From contig CAJZFM010000037.1 of the NCBI GenBank assembly GCA_915070235.1, forward strand, positions 1 through 12,089: 12,089 nucleotides of DNA, written 5' to 3'. Of the stretch, positions 6,468-12,089 are shown in pieces; position 1 is the first letter of the stretch, and each line of letters starts with the position of its first letter. The position numbers were made by a program, and so were the translations under genes. The notes beneath the pieces were generated by a model. The model searched no databases. It was not told where the DNA came from and worked only from the letters and a program-made list of their open reading frames with translations. This DNA comes from an uncultured Capnocytophaga sp. (GTDB lineage: Bacteria > Bacteroidota > Bacteroidia > Flavobacteriales > Flavobacteriaceae).

Positions 6468-7010
6468 TTAAGCTGATTTACCTGCTTTTCTTCTGAGTTC
6501 TTCTCCTACGAATTTCACACCTTTTCCTTTGTAAGGTTCAGGCTTACGGAAAGAACGAATCTTAGCTGCTACTTGTCCGAGTAATTGTTTATCATGAGAG
6601 GTAAGCTTGATAATAGGGTTCTTACCTTTCTCATTGATAGTTTCTAATTTTATTTCTTGAGGGAGTTCCATAAGGATATTGTGAGAGAAACCGAGCGCTA
6701 AATCAAGTTTTTGACCTTGGTTAGTGGCACGGTAACCAACCCCTACAAGTTCCAACTCTTTGGTAAAGCCTTCGGATACACCTACTACCATGTTGTGTAA
6801 TAGGGCACGATAAAGCCCATGAAAGGCATTACCTTGCTTTGTATTATTTAGGCTCTCCACTATGAGTTTTCCATCTTCTTGCTTTACAGCAACGTCTTTA
6901 ACCACTTGGGTTAATTCGCCGAGTTTTCCTTTTACAGTAATGATATTATCTTTGATAGTAATCGTTACTCCTTGAGGAATACTGATGGGTGCTTTACCTA
7001 TTCTTGACAT
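6468..7010 (-). CDS. rplF: Large-subunit ribosomal protein uL6
   Basis: uL6 lies near the sarcin-ricin loop and the factor-binding site of the large subunit. It consists of two repeated alpha/beta domains. The 180-residue product starts [20 protein letters not shown]. Domain 1 covers about residues 1-82 and domain 2 about 83-180. The second domain carries [20 protein letters not shown] at about 89-108 and the conserved C-terminal [20 protein letters not shown] with RRKAGKSA. Length is close to the E. coli 177. It lies 19 bp after rpsH and 11 bp before rplR. Confidence 0.98.
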   Translation of the reverse strand: MSRIGKAPISIPQGVTITIKDNIITVKGKLGELTQVVKDVAVKQEDGKLIVESLNNTKQGNAFHGLYRALLHNMVVGVSEGFTKELELVGVGYRATNQGQKLDLALGFSHNILMELPQEIKLETINEKGKNPIIKLTSHDKQLLGQVAAKIRSFRKPEPYKGKGVKFVGEELRRKAGKSA

Positions 7011-7029
7011 TCTTTTAAGTCGTTAATTA

Positions 7030-7428
7030 TTAGTAAACATTACAAATTACTTCTCCCCCTATATTAAGAGCGCGGGCTTGCTTACCAGTCATTACTCCTT
7101 TGGAGGTAGAAACGATAGTGATACCGAGTCCGTTGAGGATACGAGGGAGCTTAGCAGCACCTACATACTTACGAAGACCTGGGGTACTTACGCGTACGAT
7201 TTTACGTATAACAGGTTCTTTGGTTTCTTTATCGTATTTGAGGGCTATTTTGATGGTTCCTTGCACATCATTATCTTCAAACTTGTAGCTAAGAATATAG
7301 CCTTGGTCAAAAAGGATTTTGGTAATCTCTTTTTTAAGGTTTGAAGCTGGAATTTCTACTACTCTGTGCCCTGCGTTGCTTGCATTGCGAATGCGTGTTA
7401 AGTAGTCAGCGATTGGGTCTGTGTACAT
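7030..7428 (-). CDS. rpsH: Small-subunit ribosomal protein uS8
   Basis: uS8 binds helix 21 of 16S rRNA and helps build the central domain of the 30S subunit. The 132-residue product starts MYTDPIADYLTRIRNASNAG, the family's conserved N-terminus. It has SYKFEDNDVQGTIKIALKY at about residues 47-65 and the C-terminal rRNA-binding motif GLGITIVSTSKGVMTGKQAR at about 100-119, ending GGEVICNVY. In E. coli S8 represses the spc operon by binding the L5 region of the mRNA. I do not recognise the matching hairpin here but could not fold the region. It lies 17 bp after rpsN and 19 bp before rplF. Confidence 0.98.
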   Translation of the reverse strand: MYTDPIADYLTRIRNASNAGHRVVEIPASNLKKEITKILFDQGYILSYKFEDNDVQGTIKIALKYDKETKEPVIRKIVRVSTPGLRKYVGAAKLPRILNGLGITIVSTSKGVMTGKQARALNIGGEVICNVY

Positions 7429-7445
7429 AAATTTCTTTTTTTAAA

Positions 7446-7715
7446 TTACCAACTTGCTTTTTTTACCCCTGGGATAAGTCCTTTGTTAGCCATTTCACGG
7501 AAAAGGACACGTGAGATACCAAATGTACGCATGTATCCTTTAGGACGTCCTGTGAGTTTGCAACGATTGTGCAAGCGTACAGGAGAGGCATTTTTAGGCA
7601 GCTTCTGTAGGGCTTCGTAATCTCCAGCCTCTTTGAGCGCTTTTCTTTTTTCAGCATACTTAGCTACCAGCTTCGCTCTTTTTACTTCACGAGCTTTCAT
7701 TGATTCTTTAGCCAT
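7446..7715 (-). CDS. rpsN: Small-subunit ribosomal protein uS14, zinc-free type
   Basis: uS14 sits in the head of the 30S subunit with S3 and S10 and joins late in assembly. The 89-residue product starts [20 protein letters not shown] and ends with the family signature [20 protein letters not shown] at about residues 48-67, followed by [12 protein letters not shown]. Short S14 proteins (about 61 residues) carry a CxxC...CxxC zinc ribbon. This one has a single Cys and is the longer form that does not need zinc, like E. coli S14 (101 residues). Its ATG comes one base after the rplE stop (TGATATG), so coupled translation is likely. It lies 17 bp before rpsH. Confidence 0.97.
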   Translation of the reverse strand: MAKESMKAREVKRAKLVAKYAEKRKALKEAGDYEALQKLPKNASPVRLHNRCKLTGRPKGYMRTFGISRVLFREMANKGLIPGVKKASW

Positions 7716-7716
7716 A

Positions 7717-8268
7717 TCAGTTCTTTTTAAATGGTAATCCTAATTCGGTTAATAATGATTTTGCTTCCTTGTCGGTTGCGGCAGAGGTAACGAAAGTGAT
7801 ATCAAAACCTGCGATTTTGTTGATTTTGTCAATATCAATCTCAGGGAAGATGATCTGTTCGGTAACCCCTAGGTTATAGTTGCCACGTCCGTCAAATCCT
7901 GTTGCTTTGATTCCTTGGAAATCTCTCACACGAGGTAGTGCAATAGTGATGAGCCTATCGAGGAACTCATACATACGCTCACCGCGAAGGGTTACTTTAG
8001 CCCCGATGGACATACCACGGCGGAGCTTAAAGGAAGCCACGTCCTTTTTGGAGGTAGTAGCTACGGCTTTCTGACCTGTGATTTTGGTAAGCTCATCTAC
8101 AGCGTATTCTATTTGCTTTTTGTCAGCAACGGCAGAACCTACTCCACGGCTTACAACGATTTTTTCAAGTTTAGGAACTTGCATTACATTCTTGTAACCA
8201 AATTCTTCTTTAAGAGCTGCAATTATGCGCTCCTTATATTCCTGTTTGAGTCGAGGTATATATGTCAT
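7717..8268 (-). CDS. rplE: Large-subunit ribosomal protein uL5
   Basis: uL5 binds 5S rRNA at the central protuberance, contacts S13 across the subunit bridge and touches P-site tRNA. The 183-residue product (E. coli 179) starts [20 protein letters not shown]. It has [20 protein letters not shown] at about residues 31-50, [21 protein letters not shown] at about 67-86, the conserved [20 protein letters not shown] near 95-114, and [20 protein letters not shown] after that. It starts two bases after rplX and ends one base before the rpsN start. It is the only gene of the 25 that stops with TGA rather than TAA. Confidence 0.98.
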   Translation of the reverse strand: MTYIPRLKQEYKERIIAALKEEFGYKNVMQVPKLEKIVVSRGVGSAVADKKQIEYAVDELTKITGQKAVATTSKKDVASFKLRRGMSIGAKVTLRGERMYEFLDRLITIALPRVRDFQGIKATGFDGRGNYNLGVTEQIIFPEIDIDKINKIAGFDITFVTSAATDKEAKSLLTELGLPFKKN

Positions 8269-8270
8269 AA

Positions 8271-8588
8271 TTACACTACTTGTTTTGATTTTTTAGAAAT
8301 TCTTACTTTTTTGCCATCTTTCACCTGGTACTCTACACGGGTAGGCTCTCCGCTCTTAGGGTCTAAGAGGGAAAGGTTGGAGATGTGTATAGGAGCTTCT
8401 TTTTTGATGATGCCCCCTTGAGGGTTTTGGGCGCTGGGTTTGGTATGTTTTGATACTAAGTTCACACCTTCCACGATAGCTCTGTTTTTCTCACGATCCA
8501 CTTTGAGTACTTTTCCCTTTTCCCCTTTGTGGTCGCCTGCGATTACTTGTACAGTATCGCCTGTTTTTATTTTTAGCTTTATCATCAT
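8271..8588 (-). CDS. rplX: Large-subunit ribosomal protein uL24
   Basis: uL24 is one of the first proteins to bind the 5' end of 23S rRNA and lies at the rim of the exit tunnel. The 105-residue product has the KOW motif [20 protein letters not shown] at about residues 19-38 and the conserved [12 protein letters not shown] followed by [17 protein letters not shown]. Length matches E. coli L24 (104). Two ATG codons stand side by side at the start (8586-8588 and 8583-8585). The second gives [10 protein letters not shown], closer to the usual N-terminus, so the true protein may be one residue shorter. A third, out-of-frame ATG lies just upstream. It begins eight bases after rplN and ends two bases before rplE. 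Confidence 0.96.
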   Translation of the reverse strand: MMIKLKIKTGDTVQVIAGDHKGEKGKVLKVDREKNRAIVEGVNLVSKHTKPSAQNPQGGIIKKEAPIHISNLSLLDPKSGEPTRVEYQVKDGKKVRISKKSKQVV

Positions 8589-8596
8589 TGCATGGA

Positions 8597-8965
8597 TTAA
8601 AGCACCTCAGGTGCTAATGACACAATTTTCATAAACTGCTTGTCACGGAGTTCACGTGCTACAGGACCGAAGACACGGGTACCTCTCATTTCACCAGCAG
8701 CGTTAAGCAGTACGCAAGCATTCTCATCAAAACGAATGTAAGAACCATCTTGGCGTCTTACTTCTTTTTTGGTTCTCACGACTACAGCGGTAGAAACCTG
8801 TCCTTTTTTCACACTTCCGGTAGGAGTTGCTTCTTTGATAGTCACAACGATTTTATCTCCTACAGAGGCATAACGGCGTTTGGTTCCTCCAAGCACACGG
8901 ATGGTCAATACTTCTTTGGCTCCTGTGTTATCGGCTACTTTTAATCTTGATTCTTGTTGTACCAT
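8597..8965 (-). CDS. rplN: Large-subunit ribosomal protein uL14
   Basis: uL14 lies at the subunit interface, forms bridges to 16S rRNA and is the docking site of the silencing factor RsfS. The 122-residue product starts [20 protein letters not shown], which aligns with the universal family N-terminus, and has [20 protein letters not shown] at about residues 45-64 and the conserved [20 protein letters not shown] near 94-113. The frame stays open 14 codons further upstream to 9007, but that start would overlap rpsQ by 40 bp and add residues not found in the family, so 8965 is chosen. This leaves two bases after the rpsQ stop. Confidence 0.98.
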   Translation of the reverse strand: MVQQESRLKVADNTGAKEVLTIRVLGGTKRRYASVGDKIVVTIKEATPTGSVKKGQVSTAVVVRTKKEVRRQDGSYIRFDENACVLLNAAGEMRGTRVFGPVARELRDKQFMKIVSLAPEVL

Positions 8966-8967
8966 AA

Positions 8968-9225
8968 TTACTTCGCTCTTTCTATGATTTCTACTAATCG
9001 CCAGCACTTAGTCTTGCTCAGTGGGCGGGTTTCCATAATGCGCACGGTGTCTCCGATATTGCAGTCATTTTTTTCATCGTGTGCTACAAACTTTTTAGTT
9101 TGCAATACGAATTTTCCGTACATAGGGTGTTTTACACGTTTTACGACTGATACCACAATGGATTTTTCCATTTTGTTGCTGGTAACAACCCCTATTCTTT
9201 CTTTTCTTAAATTTCTCTTTTCCAT
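8968..9225 (-). CDS. rpsQ: Small-subunit ribosomal protein uS17
   Basis: uS17 is a primary binder of the 16S 5' domain and is needed early in 30S assembly. The 85-residue product (E. coli 84) is one OB-fold domain: [20 protein letters not shown], then [20 protein letters not shown] at about residues 21-40, and [20 protein letters not shown] at about 52-71 with the family signature GDTVxIxExRPLSKxKxWRL. It lies 16 bp after rpmC and two bases before rplN, in the usual L29-S17-L14 order. The leader (GTGGCTTTAAT) has no Shine-Dalgarno. Confidence 0.98.
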   Translation of the reverse strand: MEKRNLRKERIGVVTSNKMEKSIVVSVVKRVKHPMYGKFVLQTKKFVAHDEKNDCNIGDTVRIMETRPLSKTKCWRLVEIIERAK

Positions 9226-9241
9226 ATTAAAGCCACAATGA

Positions 9242-9433
9242 TTATTGTAATTCTCTACGGGTTAACTCACTTGCTACACGTGCAATATCGCGACGGAGGC
9301 TGCGAATAGTAAGTGGATTTTCTATTGGAGAAATGGCATGCGCCATTTTTAATTCCGAATGGGTTTTCTTAAGTTCGGTGAGCTTTTGCTCAAGCTCAGC
9401 GACTGATAAATCTTTAACTTCTGACTGTTTCAT
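9242..9433 (-). CDS. rpmC: Large-subunit ribosomal protein uL29
   Basis: uL29 lies beside L23 at the exit of the peptide tunnel, where trigger factor and the signal recognition particle dock. The 63-residue product equals the E. coli length and is two antiparallel helices. The first is [20 protein letters not shown] (about residues 4-23) and the second includes [20 protein letters not shown] (about 39-58), holding the family signature IRxxRRxIARxxT-like segment. It lies 11 bp after rplP and 16 bp before rpsQ. The AT-rich leader (TTTTATTAACA) has A at -3 and no Shine-Dalgarno. Confidence 0.97.
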   Translation of the reverse strand: MKQSEVKDLSVAELEQKLTELKKTHSELKMAHAISPIENPLTIRSLRRDIARVASELTRRELQ

Positions 9434-9444
9434 TGTTAATAAAA

Positions 9445-9864
9445 TTACTCTTGATAATCTCTCGCTACAACGAACTTAGTAGTTACGGGTAACTTCTGAG
9501 CGGCAAGGCGAAGGGCTTCTTTGGCAACTTCCAAAGGTACGCCACCTACTTCAAATAGGATACGTCCTGGCTTTACCACAGCCACCCAGTACTCAACAGC
9601 TCCTTTACCCTTACCCATACGTACTTCCAAAGGCTTTTTGGTAATAGGCTTATCTGGGAATATTTTGATCCAAAGCTGTCCTTCACGTTTCATATAACGG
9701 GTAGCGGCCACACGGGCTGACTCAATCTGGCGAGCAGTGATAAAAGCGGATTCTAAGGACTTGATGCCGAATGTACCATTAGAAAGCTGATGCCCTCTTT
9801 GGGATACCCCCTTCATGCGTCCTTTCTGATCCTTACGATATTTTGTTCTTTTTGGTTGTAACAT
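9445..9864 (-). CDS. rplP: Large-subunit ribosomal protein uL16
   Basis: uL16 binds near the peptidyl transferase centre and the A-site tRNA elbow. Its late incorporation completes the active 50S subunit. The 139-residue product starts [20 protein letters not shown], has [20 protein letters not shown] at about residues 48-67 and the conserved [20 protein letters not shown] at about 77-96. The arginine at 82 in VRMGKGKG corresponds to the residue that the YcfD oxygenase hydroxylates in E. coli (Arg81); whether that happens here is unknown. It lies 20 bp after rpsC and 11 bp before rpmC. Confidence 0.98.
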   Translation of the reverse strand: MLQPKRTKYRKDQKGRMKGVSQRGHQLSNGTFGIKSLESAFITARQIESARVAATRYMKREGQLWIKIFPDKPITKKPLEVRMGKGKGAVEYWVAVVKPGRILFEVGGVPLEVAKEALRLAAQKLPVTTKFVVARDYQE

Positions 9865-9884
9865 TGCTTACTGATTTTAAAATA

Positions 9885-10619
9885 TTATTTTTTTCGGCGA
9901 GCACGTTTTGCATCGGAGTTTCCTTCTTTGGAAGCGGAAGAACCACCACTGAGGTTTTTCTTGGTCATTCCTACCAGCGGAGAAAGCTCTCTTTTACCAT
10001 ATACTTCACCTTTCATAATCCATACCTTGATACCCATACGTCCGTAAGTGGTGTGAGCCTCGTCGGTAGCATAGTCAATATCGGCACGGAAGGTAGAGAG
10101 AGGAATACGTCCTTCCTTGTAGCTCTCGTTGCGCGCCATTTCGGCACCGTTGAGACGGCCAGATATTTGGATTTTGATACCTTCGGCATTCATACGCATA
10201 GTAGCGGCGATAGCCATTTTGATAGCACGGCGGTAAGAGATACGATTCTCGATTTGGCGTGCGATGCTGGCAGCTACAAGTGGCGCATCAAGTTCTGGTC
10301 TTTTAATCTCAAAGATATTAATTTGGATATCTTTGCCTGTAATTTTTTTAAGTTCTTCTTTGAGCTTGTCTACCTCTTGGCCACCCTTTCCGATAATGCT
10401 ACCAGGTCGGGAGGTAGTGATAGTAACGGTTACAAGTTTCAAAGTTCTTTCAATAATTACACGAGAAACACTAGCTTTAGACAAACGAGTATGCACATAT
10501 TTTCTGATTTTGTCATCCTCAGCCAATTTGTCTCCGTAGTCATTTCCTCCGTACCAGTTGGATTCCCATCCTCTGATAATTCCAAGGCGATTCCCTATTG
10601 GATTTGTTTTTTGTCCCAT
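9885..10619 (-). CDS. rpsC: Small-subunit ribosomal protein uS3
   Basis: uS3 lies at the mRNA entry site on the 30S head and takes part with S4 and S5 in mRNA unwinding. The 244-residue product (E. coli 233) starts [20 protein letters not shown]. It has a type II KH domain in about residues 40-110 with the GKGG loop at 77-80, and a C-terminal S3 domain at about 115-210 containing [20 protein letters not shown] and [20 protein letters not shown]. The last 30 residues are a Ser/Gly- and Lys/Arg-rich tail ([20 protein letters not shown]), probably disordered. It lies 10 bp after rplV and 20 bp before rplP. Confidence 0.98.
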   Translation of the reverse strand: MGQKTNPIGNRLGIIRGWESNWYGGNDYGDKLAEDDKIRKYVHTRLSKASVSRVIIERTLKLVTVTITTSRPGSIIGKGGQEVDKLKEELKKITGKDIQINIFEIKRPELDAPLVAASIARQIENRISYRRAIKMAIAATMRMNAEGIKIQISGRLNGAEMARNESYKEGRIPLSTFRADIDYATDEAHTTYGRMGIKVWIMKGEVYGKRELSPLVGMTKKNLSGGSSASKEGNSDAKRARRKK

Positions 10620-10629
10620 ACTTTTTATC

Positions 10630-11037
10630 TTAGCTTTCAGTGTTATTTTTAGCTCCTAATACGATGGTTACGTGGTTGGAACGTTTGCGAATTCTGTGTG
10701 CTCTTCCTTGAGGGGCTGGGCGAAGTCTTTTGAGCATCGCACCGCCATCTACGCGGATTTCTTTAACGAATACTTGGGCTGCTTCTACATCAGCACCTTC
10801 GTTCTTTGATTTCCAGTTTTCAATAGCTGAAAGTAATAACTTGTGCAAAGATGAAGCTGCATCCTTTTGGTTGAACTTCAAGATAGCCAAGGCTTTCTCT
10901 ACTGCTACACCGCGTACAAGGTCAGCCACAAGGCGCATTTTACGGGGTGATGTAGGACAGTTATTCAATTTTGCAAAAGCCACATTTCGTTTCGCTTCTT
11001 TAATCTCTATTGCTTTTTCTCTTTTACGAACTCCCAT
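10630..11037 (-). CDS. rplV: Large-subunit ribosomal protein uL22
   Basis: uL22 binds all domains of 23S rRNA, and its long beta-hairpin lines the narrow part of the exit tunnel. The 135-residue product is somewhat longer than E. coli L22 (110), with extra residues at the N-terminus ([20 protein letters not shown]) and a short C-terminal extension (KNNTES). The globular core includes [20 protein letters not shown] at about residues 27-46, and the tunnel hairpin is [20 protein letters not shown] at about 97-116. Changes in this hairpin give macrolide resistance in other bacteria; nothing here suggests such a change. It lies five bases after rpsS and 10 bp before rpsC. Confidence 0.97.
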   Translation of the reverse strand: MGVRKREKAIEIKEAKRNVAFAKLNNCPTSPRKMRLVADLVRGVAVEKALAILKFNQKDAASSLHKLLLSAIENWKSKNEGADVEAAQVFVKEIRVDGGAMLKRLRPAPQGRAHRIRKRSNHVTIVLGAKNNTES

Positions 11038-11042
11038 AGCTT

Positions 11043-11321
11043 TTATTTTTTACCTTTATTTTTTGCACCTGCGTGTCCTCTGAAGGAACGAGTTGGGGCA
11101 AATTCTCCTAATTTGTGTCCTACCATGTTTTCGGTTACATATACAGGAACGAATTGTTTTCCGTTGTGTACTGCGATGGTTTCTCCTACGAAGTCAGGAG
11201 TAATCATAGATGCTCTTGACCATGTTTTGATCACGGTTTTCTTTCCTGTTTCCTTATTTTGGAGAACCTTTTTCTCCAAGGCGTAATGAACATAAGGACC
11301 TTTTTTTAATGAACGAGCCAT
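11043..11321 (-). CDS. rpsS: Small-subunit ribosomal protein uS19
   Basis: uS19 lies in the head of the 30S subunit with S13 and contacts the large subunit through bridge B1. The 92-residue product equals the E. coli length. It starts [20 protein letters not shown] and has the family signature [20 protein letters not shown] at about residues 67-86, preceded by [20 protein letters not shown] at about 40-59. It ends KNKGKK. It lies seven bases after rplB and five bases before rplV, the standard L2-S19-L22 order of the S10 operon. Confidence 0.98.
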   Translation of the reverse strand: MARSLKKGPYVHYALEKKVLQNKETGKKTVIKTWSRASMITPDFVGETIAVHNGKQFVPVYVTENMVGHKLGEFAPTRSFRGHAGAKNKGKK

Positions 11322-11328
11322 ATCTTAC

Positions 11329-12089
11329 TTATTTCTTTCTACGTTCTACAATATACTTATTACTTGCCTTGGTTTTAGAACGAGTTCTGTAACCTTTGGC
11401 AGGGATACCTTTACGTGAGCGTGGATGACCTCCTGAAGCGCGTCCTTCACCACCACCCATGGGGTGATCTACTGGGTTCATTACCACGGCACGAGTACGA
11501 GGACGACGTCCGAGCCAGCGTGAGCGACCTGCTTTCCCTGAAAGGACGAGCTGGTGATCGGAGTTAGATACTGCTCCAATAGTAGCAAGACATGTGAGCA
11601 GGATCATACGTGTCTCTCCTGAAGGCATTTTCACAGTGGCGTACTTACCTTCTTTGGCCATAAGCTGAGCAAAAGTACCTGCTGAGCGAGCGATATTGGC
11701 TCCTTGTCCAGGACGAAGCTCGATGCTATTGATTACGGTTCCAAGCGGAATTTGAGAAAGTGGCATCGCATTTCCGATTTCAGGAGCGGCTGTCTCTCCT
11801 GATACGATTACCTGACCTACTTTCAAGCCTGCTGGTGCGATGATGTATCGCTTTTCTCCATCGGTATATTCTACCAAGGCGATAAAGGCTGTTCTGTTTG
11901 GGTCGTACTCAATAGAAACTACAGTGGCTTCTACACCGAACTTGTTTCTTTTGAAATCGATAATACGATACTTTTTCTTATGACCACCACCTATGTAGCG
12001 CATGGTCATCTTCCCTTGATTGTTTCTACCCCCGGTCTTTTTTAACGGAACGAGCAAGCTCTTTTCCGGCTTATCAGTGGTGATCGCAT
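11329..12089 (-). CDS. rplB: Large-subunit ribosomal protein uL2 (N-terminus outside window)
   Basis: uL2 is needed for subunit association and for building the peptidyl transferase centre. The visible 252 residues begin [20 protein letters not shown], which matches the family from about residue 22. The true start therefore lies beyond the right edge; a full L2 is about 274 residues. The RNA-binding core includes [20 protein letters not shown] and the C-terminal segment has [20 protein letters not shown], holding the conserved histidine of the family's functional motif. It ends [22 protein letters not shown] before TAA. It is the most upstream gene visible, seven bases before rpsS. L23, L4, L3 and S10 would be expected next upstream. 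Confidence 0.98.
   Translation of the reverse strand, partial: AITTDKPEKSLLVPLKKTGGRNNQGKMTMRYIGGGHKKKYRIIDFKRNKFGVEATVVSIEYDPNRTAFIALVEYTDGEKRYIIAPAGLKVGQVIVSGETAAPEIGNAMPLSQIPLGTVINSIELRPGQGANIARSAGTFAQLMAKEGKYATVKMPSGETRMILLTCLATIGAVSNSDHQLVLSGKAGRSRWLGRRPRTRAVVMNPVDHPMGGGEGRASGGHPRSRKGIPAKGYRTRSKTKASNKYIVERRKK

Noticed and set aside
8966..9007. A longer start for rplN adding 14 residues
   Set aside because: It would overlap rpsQ by 40 bp. The added residues ([14 protein letters not shown]) are rpsQ sequence in another frame, and L14 proteins begin at [12 protein letters not shown] N-termini.
9843..10652. A 269-codon plus-strand open frame opposite rpsC
   Set aside because: It is exactly antisense to the well-supported rpsC, has no recognisable domain, and its hydrophobic, Phe/Ser-rich composition is what the complement of a Lys/Glu-rich gene produces.

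Overview
This 12 kb window is almost entirely the 3' two thirds of a fused S10-spc-alpha ribosomal protein supercluster, read on the minus strand. In transcription order (right to left) it runs rplB (5' end cut by the window edge), rpsS, rplV, rpsC, rplP, rpmC, rpsQ, rplN, rplX, rplE, rpsN, rpsH, rplF, rplR, rpsE, rpmD, rplO, secY, infA, rpmJ, rpsM, rpsK, rpsD, rpoA, rplQ. All 25 genes look intact where visible. Spacers are 1-33 bp except for one of 86 bp in front of rpsD. Twenty-four of the 25 genes stop with TAA (rplE uses TGA).

The proteins and layout point to a member of the Bacteroidota, most likely Flavobacteriia (a Capnocytophaga-like organism is possible, but this is inference). The signs are the S4 sequence with its N-terminal YPPGQHG segment, the 330-residue alpha subunit, L36 and S14 versions without zinc ligands, a long L17 with a basic/acidic tail, infA directly after secY with no adk or map, and translation starts that almost all lack a Shine-Dalgarno sequence and instead carry AT-rich leaders with a purine at -3 (20 of 24 visible starts).

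Together the genes supply large-subunit proteins (L2, L22, L16, L29, L14, L24, L5, L6, L18, L30, L15, L36, L17), small-subunit proteins (S19, S3, S17, S14, S8, S5, S13, S11, S4), initiation factor IF1, the SecY channel and the RNA polymerase alpha subunit. This couples ribosome production with transcription and membrane export. The main promoter lies upstream of the window; I see no convincing internal Bacteroidota-type promoter.

At the left end, on the plus strand and convergent with rplQ, is the 3' end of a small gene resembling the antitoxin of a RelE/ParE-type pair. Its stop overlaps (ATGA) a start whose first residues look like such a toxin, but the frame runs at once into the shared bidirectional terminator and stops inside rplQ, so it looks like a decayed toxin.

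The most interesting departures from an ordinary ribosomal cluster are a structured 86-bp leader before rpsD, an isolated perfect AAGGAG before rplO, and the toxin-antitoxin relic. I found no CRISPR, insertion sequence, tRNA, rRNA or clearly new multi-gene system. No stretch longer than 300 bases lacks a gene.
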